Shown here piece after piece: positions 41,856 through 51,302 of a DNA stretch of 64,000 nucleotides. The DNA lies in contig CAWGGS010000088.1 of NCBI GenBank assembly GCA_963822095.1, positions 22,128-86,127 on the forward strand, given 5' to 3'. This stretch comes from CAWGGS01 sp963822095. Lineage in GTDB: Bacteria; Desulfobacterota; Desulfobulbia; Desulfobulbales; Desulfocapsaceae. Each line of letters begins with the position of its first letter. The stretch's first letter is position 1. The position numbers were made by a program, and so were the translations under genes. The notes under the pieces were generated by a model. That model saw only the letters and a list, made by a program, of their open reading frames with translations. It was not told the origin of the DNA and searched no databases.

Positions 41856-43607
41856 TCAGCCTTTGCTCCAGCCCCTTAACCGGTAGTAATCTTGCAACAT
41901 ATATTCCATCTCAGCCTCAGTAAGCGTCCCTCCTTCCGGCAGAGCCTCTTTATGTAATCGTTTCGGCAATCGATCGTCTTGGGGCTTGAGACCCTCTTGA
42001 AGATTGAATTGGCGCGTCATCGTGATGATATTGGCCGCCATTGTTCGAAGTTCATCTTTATTGTACTGTTTTCCTGTAACAAGGGAAATAGCGGTTTCAA
42101 GTTCTTCCCAGCTATACAAATCCCGGTAGAATCTGCAGAGAATCAGCGTATCAAAAATACAGAGCCTGTCCTCATAATCCACCAGCAGTTCAGCTTTTTG
42201 TTCGATCTGTTCGGGGGCAATCATACCGGAGAGTTCCGGCTTGTAAAATGTTGTACGCAGATGGCATGCTCCCCGTGGGGAAGTTCCGAAAGTAAGGCCC
42301 ATTCCCTTCAATTTACGGGGATCATAACCAGCCGGTTCCATCCCTTTGACATGAATCGCCAGATCTTCAAGACCGAACTCCTTTGAGGCGGCAATAATTC
42401 CATCGGCCAAAACATCTCCGATCCCATCTCTTGCGGCTATCTTTTCGACCAGGCCAATGGTCTGATCGGCGTTACCGTATTCAATGTCATATACTTTTCT
42501 GCCCAGGTCGTTGGTTTGCATCAACAACCCACAGAGGTTGCCGGTGGTGATGGTATCCATACCGAGACGGTCACACAGATCGTTGAGATAGACAACTTCC
42601 TCAATCTCTTTAATCATGCAGAGACTGCCAAACGAATAGATGGTCTCATACTCCGGCCCTTCCAGCTTAAGGCCTCTATGACGGCCTTTTTTGAGTTTGG
42701 TCAATCGTCCGCAGGCCATGAAGCATTTGGCGCAGGCATGGGGAGTGACATCATGTTCTGCATGCAGGTTTTCGCCGCTGAGCATTTCTGCATGCTCGCA
42801 GGTTCCCCGGCTCCAGTACCTGGTCGGCAAGGCCTCGACACGATTCATCAAGGTCACCATCATTGTTGTTCCGAGCTTTTTATAGGCCTTGACGCCGGGA
42901 TTGTCGGCATTATGTTGCAAAAACTTCTTTGCATATTCGGCGACTGCGGAAGCGTCACTGTACGTACGCTTTCTGTCGCCCTGAAAAACGATTGCCTTAA
43001 CCAGCTTGGAGCCGAGTACCGCTCCAACTCCCGTTCTCCCTGCACACCTCCACTTATCATTGGTAATGTTGGCAAATCGTACCAATTTTTCACCGGCAGG
43101 ACCGATAACGACAGCGCCCGGTTTTCTGAAGCCCTCCTGTTGTGAAGCAAAACGTTGTACGGCATCTTCCTCGGCACGGAATGTGTCCAGGCCCCAAAGC
43201 TCAGACCCGTCACAAAACTCGACCTTGTCGGGATGGATGACAAGAACCGTAGGATCATCGGCTTTCCCATTCAGGATAATAGCGTCAAATCCTGTTGCGT
43301 CGATTGCTTCAGGGACCTTTCCCCCTGAGTAGGATTCCGCATAAAAGCCGGTCAAAGGCGATTTGGTATACACACCGTAGCGGCTTGACCCCCAGAGGCG
43401 TCCACCGCAAAAAGGTCCGGTGGCAATGATAAGATTATTTTCCGGGGCAAGCGGATCAACTCCGACAGGGTTGCGTTCCAGCAAAAGTCGTGTTGCCAGA
43501 CCTCTGCCGCCGAGGCATTGTTGTAAAAGCTCATCTGAGACGGGTTCAAAGGTAAAGCTCTTTTCGGAGAGATTAATTGTCAGAATGCGATTGTAAAAAC
43601 CAGGCAT
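41856..43607 (-). CDS. Aldehyde:ferredoxin oxidoreductase (tungsten AOR family)
   Basis: The 583-residue protein matches AOR-family enzymes: an N-terminal pterin-binding beta domain (NRILTINLSEKSF, GGRGLATRLL, ATGPFCGG, SGGKVPEAI) and a C-terminal helical domain. The 4Fe-4S cysteines are visible as CAKCFMAC and a later Cys in DTLILCRFY. Pterin contacts include LNDLCDRLGMDTI. It oxidises aldehydes to acids with ferredoxin and needs tungsten or molybdenum pterin. Placed between gabT and gabD, it may oxidise succinic semialdehyde or a related aldehyde. No partner ferredoxin gene lies beside it. Confidence 0.9.
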   Translation of the reverse strand: MPGFYNRILTINLSEKSFTFEPVSDELLQQCLGGRGLATRLLLERNPVGVDPLAPENNLIIATGPFCGGRLWGSSRYGVYTKSPLTGFYAESYSGGKVPEAIDATGFDAIILNGKADDPTVLVIHPDKVEFCDGSELWGLDTFRAEEDAVQRFASQQEGFRKPGAVVIGPAGEKLVRFANITNDKWRCAGRTGVGAVLGSKLVKAIVFQGDRKRTYSDASAVAEYAKKFLQHNADNPGVKAYKKLGTTMMVTLMNRVEALPTRYWSRGTCEHAEMLSGENLHAEHDVTPHACAKCFMACGRLTKLKKGRHRGLKLEGPEYETIYSFGSLCMIKEIEEVVYLNDLCDRLGMDTITTGNLCGLLMQTNDLGRKVYDIEYGNADQTIGLVEKIAARDGIGDVLADGIIAASKEFGLEDLAIHVKGMEPAGYDPRKLKGMGLTFGTSPRGACHLRTTFYKPELSGMIAPEQIEQKAELLVDYEDRLCIFDTLILCRFYRDLYSWEELETAISLVTGKQYNKDELRTMAANIITMTRQFNLQEGLKPQDDRLPKRLHKEALPEGGTLTEAEMEYMLQDYYRLRGWSKG

Positions 43608-43759
43608 TTGGTAGTTCCTTATTTTGAAATAGGTGACTGTCTTAGCAAAAACGTTCTCTCATTCGCAATCAACGGAGCAAAATGACGGGGCAGAATCTAT
43701 AATGCTGCCCCGTAGCGGGGACGGCGATGGAAGTTGTATTGCCGGATACGACGCCGGGA

Positions 43760-45064
43760 TTACAAAGAGGCAAACCCTTCTTGCAGAATGTCAAGACCCT
43801 GCCGCAGCTGAGCCTCGGTGGTGACCAGCGGCATCAGGAATCTTATCACGTTGCCGTAGGTTCCACAGCCCAGAATGATCAAACCCTTTTCGAAGCAGAA
43901 TTTCACCAGGGCCTTGGTCTCGGCAGCCGCCGGCTCTTTTGTCTTTTTATCCTTGACCAGTTCGATAGCCATCATCGGTCCGACACCTCGGACATCACCG
44001 ATAAGGGAATATTTTTCCTGCAGCCCGAGCAGACCTTCCTTCAGGAGGTTGCCGAGATGCTGCCCCTTGACCAGAAGATCCTCCTGCTCAAAAATGTCGA
44101 AAACGGCCAAGGCCGCGGCACAGGCCACCGGGTTGCCGTTATAGGTCCCGCCGATGCCGGAAGGATGAACGCAGTCCATGATCTCTTTTTTTCCGACCAC
44201 CGCCGACAGCGGCATGCCGGCGGCAAGGCTCTTGGCTATGGTGGTGAGATCCGCCTCAATACCGTAGTGCTCCATGGCAAACATCGCCCCTGTTCGGCCA
44301 ATGCCGGTCTGCACCTCGTCGGCAATCATCAGGATGCCGTGTTTCTCGCAGATGGCCTTCAACTTTGCAAAATACTCTTTGGGCGGTGCGATAAACCCAC
44401 CTTCTCCCTGAACAGGTTCCACGATTATTGCGGCTGTCTGGTCAGCGCCCACATAGCTTATGAAAAACTCTTCCAGCTTGTCTGCACATGCAGTATTGCA
44501 CTGCGGATACTCACGGTCATACGGACAGCGATAACAGTTGGCAAACGGCATCCGATAGACTTCGGGCGCAAAAGGACCAAGCCCTGCCTTGTAAGGTGCG
44601 ATCTTGGAGGTCAGCGTCATACCCATGAGCGTCCGGCCGTGAAAACCGCCTTCAAAGGCAATGATCGCAGGTCTTTTGGTAAAATATCGGGCAATTTTAA
44701 CGGCGTTTTCCACTGCCTCGACACCACAGTTTGCAAACATTGCCGCCTTGGGAGACGTGCCCGGGACGGCATGGCAAAGTTTCTCGGCCAGTCTGACAGG
44801 GCCTTCATAGGGGCTGACCATGAAGCAGGTATGGGTGAATTTTTCTACTTGTTCCTTGATAGCCGCAACCACCTTGGGATGTGAATGACCGACATTCATT
44901 ACGGCGATGCCACCGCCGAAATCAATATAGTCCCTGCCCTCAACGTCGGTGATAACCGCTCCCTGGGCATGGGATACAAAGCAGGTTGTCCCACTGATGT
45001 TTCCTTTGGCAATATAGGTGTTGCGAAGTTCCTGTAAGGCGGTGTTGGATTTGGAAGATGTCAT
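43760..45064 (-). CDS. gabT: 4-aminobutyrate aminotransferase
   Basis: The 434-residue class III aminotransferase starts at the ATG after GAGGAATACG. It has GGGIAVMNVGHSHPKVVAAI, a GFHGRTLMGM loop, the Asp-Glu motif MIADEVQTGIGRTGAMFA, and the PLP lysine in TTIAKSLAAGMPLSAVVG, typical of GabT. It converts GABA plus 2-oxoglutarate to succinic semialdehyde and glutamate. It leads the leftward operon with AOR and gabD and is preceded by a sigma-54 promoter candidate. Confidence 0.92.
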   Translation of the reverse strand: MTSSKSNTALQELRNTYIAKGNISGTTCFVSHAQGAVITDVEGRDYIDFGGGIAVMNVGHSHPKVVAAIKEQVEKFTHTCFMVSPYEGPVRLAEKLCHAVPGTSPKAAMFANCGVEAVENAVKIARYFTKRPAIIAFEGGFHGRTLMGMTLTSKIAPYKAGLGPFAPEVYRMPFANCYRCPYDREYPQCNTACADKLEEFFISYVGADQTAAIIVEPVQGEGGFIAPPKEYFAKLKAICEKHGILMIADEVQTGIGRTGAMFAMEHYGIEADLTTIAKSLAAGMPLSAVVGKKEIMDCVHPSGIGGTYNGNPVACAAALAVFDIFEQEDLLVKGQHLGNLLKEGLLGLQEKYSLIGDVRGVGPMMAIELVKDKKTKEPAAAETKALVKFCFEKGLIILGCGTYGNVIRFLMPLVTTEAQLRQGLDILQEGFASL

Positions 45065-45224
45065 CGTATTCCTCATTTTGTAAAATTTCAAAAAACCGGC
45101 TGATTGAAGAAGTCGCCGTCGATTGGCCGATATTTCCGGTCTAACCCGCATTTCTCATTGGGGCCAAGGGATACCGGTTGCTACTTATTCCCTTTCGACG
45201 ATGTTTACGATCCGTTCACGGCCC

Positions 45225-45240
45225 TGCAAAATATACGCCA
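45225..45240 (-). promoter_or_regulatory. Sigma-54 promoter for gabT-AOR-gabD
   Basis: On the minus strand TGGCGT, five bases (ATATT), then TTGCA fits the -24/-12 consensus with one change (A to G) in the -24 block. It lies 161 bases before gabT. The NtrC-type activator encoded divergently at 47832 is the obvious regulator. Confidence 0.65.
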
Positions 45241-45527
45241 TCTAAATTTTCTTTCCCGAGTCCCTCAGCAGATACTCTGCCGGGGTGGTAGAGGACATGT
45301 GTTCCGACAAACATGGCGTTCTTTTTGCAGCTCAAGGAGTACCGGACCTCTATTCAGGACCGGCTCATGCACTCTTTCTACGGAACAAATACTGTGTTTA
45401 TGGTAGGATGAGGTATTAGCCCTAATTTCTCACGAACATTATGTCGCACAACAGGTAACTGATTTAATATGCAAAAAATAATCTATAAAAACGCCGGCTG
45501 ATTGTTCGACACAATGTTCACCGGAGG

Positions 45528-45652
45528 CGAGCTGAGGCGGCCGCATCCGAAGTCTCACTGTATTCGCTTATCTGCTTCGTCGCCCGGTCAACACGCATAG
45601 GCAAACTATAGCGCACTGACCGGCTTCTCGAATATGCAGCCGCCTCAGCTCG
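45528..45652. repeat. Long inverted repeat upstream of sensor kinase
   Basis: CGAGCTGAGGCGGC (45528-45541) is repeated inverted at 45639-45652 without mismatch, and the match extends imperfectly inward for about ten more bases. The 97-base centre is unrelated to any gene. It sits in the divergent region between gabT and the sensor kinase gene and could be a mobile palindrome or a leader structure. Confidence 0.75.
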
Positions 45653-45668
45653 TGAGAAATCCGGGAGA

Positions 45669-47807
45669 ATGGATCCCAAGCCGATGAAATTTGATATCAA
45701 GAAAACAATTTTATTTATTACGGCATGTTCTGTGGTGATTCTGACTGTTGCAGTTATCAACTATCGGATAGCCCGGCATGTCGTCGAACAGACCGTCATC
45801 ACCCAGCAGGGGGATTTCGCCACTAAAGCCGTCCATACCGTAGAGATTTGGCTGAACCAACAGACGAAAATCCTCAAGGCGACGGCAGCTTCAGTGTCAT
45901 TGTCTTCCATGGGGCATAATGAGGCAACCATGCTCCCTCTGCATATGGCAATGAAGGCCGGACATTTCTCAGATGTCTATATAGGGACCACAACCGGAGA
46001 TCTGATAGACGGTGCTGAATGGACGCCGACTGCCGATTATGATCCCCGCAATCGGCCATGGTATAGGCACGCGGTAGAGATAGGGGCCATAGGGTTTACT
46101 ACCTATTATGATCTAGTAACCAATGGTCTGGTCATTGCACTGGTCGAACCGCTGTACGATCACGGCCGGTTTGTCGGTGTGATGGGTGCCGATACCGTGC
46201 TCAACTCCCTGGTAAAAAATGTCTTGAATTTCAAACCGAGTGCGTCCGGTTTCACCTTTATCGTCGATAAAAGCGGTACCATCATCGTTCATCCCGACAA
46301 AGAGTATGTGATGCGGGCCAAACTGCAGAACATTGAATCCGGCCTGGCAAACCAGGTGAAGCAGTTCATGGAAAAGAAAATCGGCACCGTCTTCTACCGG
46401 GGATCCAACGGGTTGGACAACATTCTTTCCTATAAGCAGATTCCGGGTTCTGGTTGGTTCCTCTGTGTAACCGTACCTTGGAACGAGGCGTATTCCCTCA
46501 CCCGGAAAACGACGATGATCTTCGCCATGGAGATTGTTCTCAGGATTCTTATTATTCTGTCATTGGTGGTGCTGCTCGGTTTCGGCGGCAGCGCTGGAGT
46601 GCTTTGGCTGTTCAATAAACGATATACCACGGCGGTCCAGCAGCACCAGAAGGAACTGTCGGGGATGAGTAAGGATTTGGAGTGGAATATTACAAAGCGG
46701 GAGGAGGTGGAAACATCCTACAAGACACTCTTCAATGTCGCCAACGAGGCAATTATGATCAGCAACAACCTGGGGTATGTCGAATGCAACCGGAAGGCTG
46801 AGGAAATGTTCGGTCTATCCCGCGACCAATTGCTTACCAAAACGGTCTTGCAGGTTTCACCAATTTATCAACCGGATGGTTCCCGGAGCCGGGAAAGGCT
46901 GGCCTCCATTCTGCAGGACACCAAGGCCGGTGAGCAGCATTTGTTTCGCTGGTCATTCATCCGTAGCGATGGGGTGGAATTCCCGGCTTCGGTCAGTCTC
47001 ACCAGCTTCAGGTTGCAGGACCGGGACCTTGTCCTTTCAAGCATACGGGATATCTCCAAACAGGTCGCTGCCGAAGGGCAGTTGATGCAAGCCCAGAAGA
47101 TGGCCGCAGTCGGTGAGATGCTCGGCGCCATCGCCCACCAGTGGCGGCAGCCGCTGAACACCCTTTCCACCTATATTTCCAGCCTGCAGGCTGCCTATTA
47201 CAACGATATGATGTCCAAACAACTGGTGGAAAAGGCCGTTACCGGTGCCGGAGACCAGATCACGTTCATGTCGAAAACCATCGATGATTTCCGCAACTTT
47301 TTCAAACCGTCGAAGACCAAGGGGCCTGTCGATATCTTTGAGGCGGTCATCAGTTCCGTCAAACTGATGGAGGCTCAAATGCGTCACAGCAATATCAGCC
47401 TCACCGTCCGAAATATGATGGATACGAATTCCCTGATTGTCTATGGATACCAGGGCGAATTTATCCACGTTCTGGTCAATATCCTGGTAAATGCCAAGGA
47501 CGCCGTGCTGGAGCAGACCGGCACCACCGCAGACACCTCCGAGCGGTGGATAAAAATCGAGATTTCCAAGACCTCGGAATCCGCTGTTATTCGGATTATC
47601 GATAATGGCTGCGGCATCCCGGCACATCTCCTGCCGAAGATTTTCAATCCATATTACACGACCAAAGGGACGTCATCCGGGACCGGAATGGGGCTGTATA
47701 TGTCCAAAATGATAGTGGAAAAGGAAATGGGAGGCGAATTGAAAGCGGAAAATACCGCCACTGGGGCGTGCTTTACCATTACACTGAAAACCCTGCCGGT
47801 ACATTGA
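45669..47807 (+). CDS. Sensor histidine kinase with dCache and PAS domains
   Basis: The 712-residue membrane kinase has a first helix at about 10-30, a periplasmic double-Cache domain (TPTADYDPRNRPWYRHAVE, GVMGADTVLNSLV, typical of amino-acid binding Cache domains), a second helix (about 285-310), a PAS domain (about 340-460) and the kinase core: AIAHQWRQPLNTL, VNILVNAKDAVLE, DNGCGIP and SGTGMGLYMSK. ATG 45669 has GGGAG only two bases away; ATG 45684 is an alternative start. It lies 24 bases before the NtrC-type regulator and is its likely partner. Flanking operons suggest it senses an extracellular amino acid. Confidence 0.9.
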   Translation: MDPKPMKFDIKKTILFITACSVVILTVAVINYRIARHVVEQTVITQQGDFATKAVHTVEIWLNQQTKILKATAASVSLSSMGHNEATMLPLHMAMKAGHFSDVYIGTTTGDLIDGAEWTPTADYDPRNRPWYRHAVEIGAIGFTTYYDLVTNGLVIALVEPLYDHGRFVGVMGADTVLNSLVKNVLNFKPSASGFTFIVDKSGTIIVHPDKEYVMRAKLQNIESGLANQVKQFMEKKIGTVFYRGSNGLDNILSYKQIPGSGWFLCVTVPWNEAYSLTRKTTMIFAMEIVLRILIILSLVVLLGFGGSAGVLWLFNKRYTTAVQQHQKELSGMSKDLEWNITKREEVETSYKTLFNVANEAIMISNNLGYVECNRKAEEMFGLSRDQLLTKTVLQVSPIYQPDGSRSRERLASILQDTKAGEQHLFRWSFIRSDGVEFPASVSLTSFRLQDRDLVLSSIRDISKQVAAEGQLMQAQKMAAVGEMLGAIAHQWRQPLNTLSTYISSLQAAYYNDMMSKQLVEKAVTGAGDQITFMSKTIDDFRNFFKPSKTKGPVDIFEAVISSVKLMEAQMRHSNISLTVRNMMDTNSLIVYGYQGEFIHVLVNILVNAKDAVLEQTGTTADTSERWIKIEISKTSESAVIRIIDNGCGIPAHLLPKIFNPYYTTKGTSSGTGMGLYMSKMIVEKEMGGELKAENTATGACFTITLKTLPVH

Positions 47808-47831
47808 TGCCATATTTTTTTAAGGAAAATC

Positions 47832-49247
47832 ATGACGATACTCACATCCGAAATGAAACATTGCCAGATTCTGCTGGTCGATGACGAGCAGTCGGAGTTG
47901 GATGCCTACAGCCTGCTCTTGAACTCCATGGGCATCGCCAATGTGTTTACGGTAAGCGACAGCCGGAAGGTCCTGGCGATGGTGGATGAGTTGCAGTCTC
48001 CCATTGTGTTTCTGGATCTGAATATGCCATATTTGACCGGACAGGATGTGCTGCGCCAGTTGAAGGAGCGGCATCCCCAGGTCCCTGTGGTAATTATTAC
48101 AGCTAATTCCGAGATCGAAACTGCGGTGGAGTGTCTTCGTCTCGGTGCCCACGATTACCTGGTCAAACCCATCGATCTCAAGATGTTTTCCTCGGCATTG
48201 CGCAACGCTTTGGAGATCAGCCTGCTGCGCAATGAGGTGTTGTCCCTGAAAGGGATCTCGTTTACAACCGGTGCCTCACGGCACCAGGCCTTCGAGAAGA
48301 TTGTTACCCGGAGTCCGAGCATGCTGTCCATCTTCAAATATATCGAATCCATAGCCGATAGTGGCATGCCGGCTCTGATCCTCGGGGAGACAGGGTCGGG
48401 CAAAGAACTGATTGCCAAGGCGATTCACGAAACAAGCGGCCGCCAGGGCGAGTATGTCGTCGTCGACGTTTCAGGCCTCGATGATACCTTGTTTTCCGAC
48501 ACCCTGTTCGGGCATGCCAGAGGGGCCTACACCGGTGCCGACGGTGTCCGCTCGGGACTGATTGAAAAGGCGTCCGGCGGGACCATTTTTCTCGACGAAA
48601 TCGGAGATCTGAGCGAGATGTCCCAGGTGAAACTGTTGCGCCTTCTCCAGGAAAACATCTATTATCAGCTGGGCTCCGACCGGCCGAAGCAGTGTTTTGC
48701 CCGGATCATCACCGCTGCCAACAAGGATCTGACAAACCTGGCAGGCCAGGAAGGCGGCTTTCGGATGGATCTCTATTACCGTCTCAGCACGCACCTGATC
48801 CGCATCCCTCCACTCAGGGACCGAAGGGAAGACATCCCAGACCTTACAGCCTTCCTGGCTGCGGAGGCGGCCTCTTCTCTACAGAAACCGACACCCGTTA
48901 TCGAAGACCGGGCCATGTCCTTGTTGATGAAGCATCCGTTCTGGGGCAATGTCCGTGAGTTGAAGGCCTATATCGTGGACGCGGTCGCGCGCTGTGTGAA
49001 CGGCCGGATAGATGAGGCCCTGCTGGAGGAGCGTTTGACCGACTCAGTGCCGAAACTTCCGGATACGGTTGCACCGGTTACTTCGCTCTCTGGGCTGTAC
49101 GGAGTTTTCCCGAGCCTTGAAGAGTTAACCGAACACGCCGTAACTGAAGCCCTGACCTTGTCCGGCAATAACCAGAGCCAGGCTGCCAAACTGCTCGGTA
49201 TTTCCAGGCAGGCCCTGCATAAAAGATTAAAAAAACGTATTGATTAA
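47832..49247 (+). CDS. NtrC-family sigma-54 response regulator
   Basis: The 471-residue regulator has a receiver (DDE, phospho-acceptor D62 in VFLDLNMPYL, Lys in YLVKPIDLK), a sigma-54 AAA+ domain (Walker A GETGSGKE 185-192, loop GAYTGA 231-236, Walker B IFLDEIGDLS, arginine region FRMDLYYRLSTHLI) and a Fis-type helix-turn-helix at the end (SGNNQSQAAKLLGISRQALH). It should bind enhancers near the sigma-54 promoters at 45225 and 49862 and activate both flanking operons when phosphorylated by the kinase just upstream. Confidence 0.94.
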   Translation: MTILTSEMKHCQILLVDDEQSELDAYSLLLNSMGIANVFTVSDSRKVLAMVDELQSPIVFLDLNMPYLTGQDVLRQLKERHPQVPVVIITANSEIETAVECLRLGAHDYLVKPIDLKMFSSALRNALEISLLRNEVLSLKGISFTTGASRHQAFEKIVTRSPSMLSIFKYIESIADSGMPALILGETGSGKELIAKAIHETSGRQGEYVVVDVSGLDDTLFSDTLFGHARGAYTGADGVRSGLIEKASGGTIFLDEIGDLSEMSQVKLLRLLQENIYYQLGSDRPKQCFARIITAANKDLTNLAGQEGGFRMDLYYRLSTHLIRIPPLRDRREDIPDLTAFLAAEAASSLQKPTPVIEDRAMSLLMKHPFWGNVRELKAYIVDAVARCVNGRIDEALLEERLTDSVPKLPDTVAPVTSLSGLYGVFPSLEELTEHAVTEALTLSGNNQSQAAKLLGISRQALHKRLKKRID

Positions 49248-49261
49248 CCCATGAGGCTAAT

Positions 49262-49300
49262 ATTTTTGCCGGTTCGTAACCTTCAGCCAGGCAAAAATAC
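49262..49300. terminator. Hairpin after regulator gene
   Basis: TATTTTTGCC is repeated inverted as GGCAAAAATA with a 19-base loop, starting 15 bases after the regulator stop. It may act as a terminator, although the loop is long and no strong T-run follows the stem. Confidence 0.45.
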
Positions 49301-49350
49301 GCTTCAACTGGAAGAACCTCACTTTTCTCTTGCCTTTCTCATCCAATTCT

Positions 49351-49409
49351 ATAGTTGACGGCGTCAACCATAGTTGACGCCGTCAACTATGGTTGACAAA
49401 ATGGTTGAC
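49351..49409. repeat. Perfect palindrome built from GTTGAC units
   Basis: An 18-base arm (49351-49368) is followed by a CATA loop and its exact inverse (49373-49390). Each arm is itself a near-palindrome around GGC/GCC (GTTGACGGCGTCAAC). Two more GTTGAC copies follow directly (about 49391 and 49403). This could be a multi-site operator or a strong hairpin in the leader region between the activator and the transporter operon. Confidence 0.8.
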
Positions 49410-49495
49410 ACATTCGACTCCATAGCCCTTCAGTTCTCTTAAAGGTAACACGCCATCTGATTCTTCCGCCTGCTGTGTCTGTCCATAGTTACTAG

Positions 49496-49671
49496 TGTCA
49501 GGTCAAGTCTCAAATGTTGTAAAATCGCGCCGAAATTTTGGCTTCCTGCAAGGCACGACTGAGGGCGCATAGCAACGCTATGTAACCGAAGGAGTAACGA
49601 AGCCAGGAAGCCAAAAGGGCAGGTAAGTGGAGACTCCGAGCGAAATCCGACAGGTGAGGCTTGACAGGACA
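49496..49671. repeat. MITE-like element with nested inverted repeats
   Basis: The terminal arms 49496-49512 and 49655-49671 match at 14 of 17 bases. Inside lie the perfect 13-base arms TTTTGGCTTCCTG (49536-49548) and its inverse (49604-49616), and CATAGC/GCTATG at the centre. No protein is encoded. It lies upstream of the amino-acid transporter promoter. Confidence 0.75.
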
Positions 49672-49861
49672 CGAGCCCACCATTCATGAACACTGTATCG
49701 GTTTATCTCCACATCAGGAACAACAAGAGAGCTCGCTTGCAAGGTCGGAGTTTATGCCTGGAGGGTGCTTATCTGCTGATTGCCGAAACCTTAAATCCGG
49801 TATAGCCCGAACTGATGCGAAGTGATGCGGGATATCCCAAGGATATACACCAGCTGAAGCT

Positions 49862-49877
49862 TGGCACGCTATTTGTT
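49862..49877 (+). promoter_or_regulatory. Sigma-54 promoter for the amino-acid transporter operon
   Basis: TGGCAC, five bases (GCTAT), then TTGTT has a perfect -24 block and one change at -12 (C to T). It lies 92 bases before the start of the binding-protein gene and is directly downstream of the NtrC-type regulator gene. Confidence 0.65.
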
Positions 49878-49969
49878 ATAGGAACGGCAAGATGGATCCG
49901 TGATCAGCTCGGATCGTGGTGGTTTCTTTTAGATGTCCTTCGGGCATAACCTATTACAGAGAGGACCGT

Positions 49970-51211
49970 ATGAACATACTGCGCAAAATCACTTTACCCC
50001 TTGTGGCCGCTTCGTTGGCGCTGGGCACCTCTATGCCGATGCCGGCCAAGGCTGCAACCGTGAAAATCGGAAATATCCTTCCCCTTTCCGGCCCCTCAGC
50101 AACGGTCGGTCAGCAGGGTAAGGAAGCTCGCGAGATGGCGGTGCAAGAGATCAATGCCGCCGGAGGAATCAAATCATTGGGTGGGGCCAAGATCAAGATG
50201 GTCTATGCCGACTCCGAATCGAAACCCGAAAGAGGAGTGGCCGAGGCAGAACGCCTGATTAATACTGAAAAGGTCAATGTATTGACCGGCTGCTGGAACA
50301 GTGCGGTCACCTATCCCACCACCGCCGTTGCCGAACGGTACGGAATTCCGTTCGTTGTCCCGGTCTCAGTTGCCGATAAAATCACCGAACAGGGATTTAA
50401 AAATGTCTTCCGCATCGCCGCCAAGGACTCCTGGTGGACCAGAGATCAGTTTGCATTCCTGAGGGATATGCAGAAAGAATATGGCGTCAAGGTCCATACC
50501 CTGGCCTTTGTCTATGAGAATGGCGACTGGGGGACCAGCTTTGCAGAACAGTGGAAAAAACTGGCAAAAAAATACGGGTATAAGGTAGTGCTCGACGAGC
50601 CGTATCCGTCGACATCCACCGATATGAGCCCGGTGGTACAGAAAATCCGCCGCGCCCATCCCGACGTGCTGATGTTGGTATCCAATGCCGCTGATGCCAT
50701 CCTCCTGACCAATACCATTGCCGAATACAGGGTGAAGGTCAAGGCCATCATCGCCAGCGGCGGAGGACATGCCGATCCTTCCTTCCTGAAAGCCGTCGGT
50801 AATAATGCCCGCTACATATTCGATATCGGGGAATGGGAAACCGACGTCAACAAACCGGGAGCCAAGGAAGAAAACGCCAAATTCAAGGCGAAATATGGCC
50901 ATAATCTGACCGGTGAGGCTGTCGATGCCTATCTGTCGATGTATGTCTTGAAAGACGCATTGGAACGCGCTGCATCGCTTGATCCTGCGAAAATCAGACA
51001 TGCCCTGGCAACCACCAACCTGACCGATGGCCCAGGTATGATCGTCGGTTATGATGCGGTCAAATTCGATTCCACCGGCCAGAATGAAAAAGCTTCTTTG
51101 GTCATGGTACAGATAAACGATGTAGGCAAGGGGCTCGAACGGATAACGGTCTGGCCGAAGTCCGCGAGGCGTGCCGGATATAAACCGGTGTTTCCGATGC
51201 CTGCCCGATAA
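49970..51211 (+). CDS. Branched-chain-type amino-acid ABC transporter, periplasmic binding protein
   Basis: The ATG at 49970 follows GAGAGGACCGT. The 413-residue protein has a signal peptide (MNILRKITLPLVAASLALGT, cleavage after AKAA) and a LivJ-type binding fold: KIGNILPLSGPSATVGQQGK, AADILLTN-like hinge segments and a late DGPGM. Family members bind leucine, glutamate, urea, GABA or other amino acids. Linkage to glutamate dehydrogenase and gab genes points to glutamate or GABA, but this is context only. Confidence 0.92.
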   Translation: MNILRKITLPLVAASLALGTSMPMPAKAATVKIGNILPLSGPSATVGQQGKEAREMAVQEINAAGGIKSLGGAKIKMVYADSESKPERGVAEAERLINTEKVNVLTGCWNSAVTYPTTAVAERYGIPFVVPVSVADKITEQGFKNVFRIAAKDSWWTRDQFAFLRDMQKEYGVKVHTLAFVYENGDWGTSFAEQWKKLAKKYGYKVVLDEPYPSTSTDMSPVVQKIRRAHPDVLMLVSNAADAILLTNTIAEYRVKVKAIIASGGGHADPSFLKAVGNNARYIFDIGEWETDVNKPGAKEENAKFKAKYGHNLTGEAVDAYLSMYVLKDALERAASLDPAKIRHALATTNLTDGPGMIVGYDAVKFDSTGQNEKASLVMVQINDVGKGLERITVWPKSARRAGYKPVFPMPAR

Positions 51212-51302
51212 GCGTATCGGAGGATGAATGAGGTCGGCTACGGGACCGGTCTTCCGGTCCCGTGCCTGATCACGCTTTTCAGGGTTTTTCCAGGAGGAAG
51301 CC

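Noticed and set aside
49351..49409. Possible CRISPR-like array
   Set aside because: GTTGAC units are short and adjacent with no regular spacers; this is a palindrome, not a CRISPR. No other direct-repeat array with regular spacing was seen.
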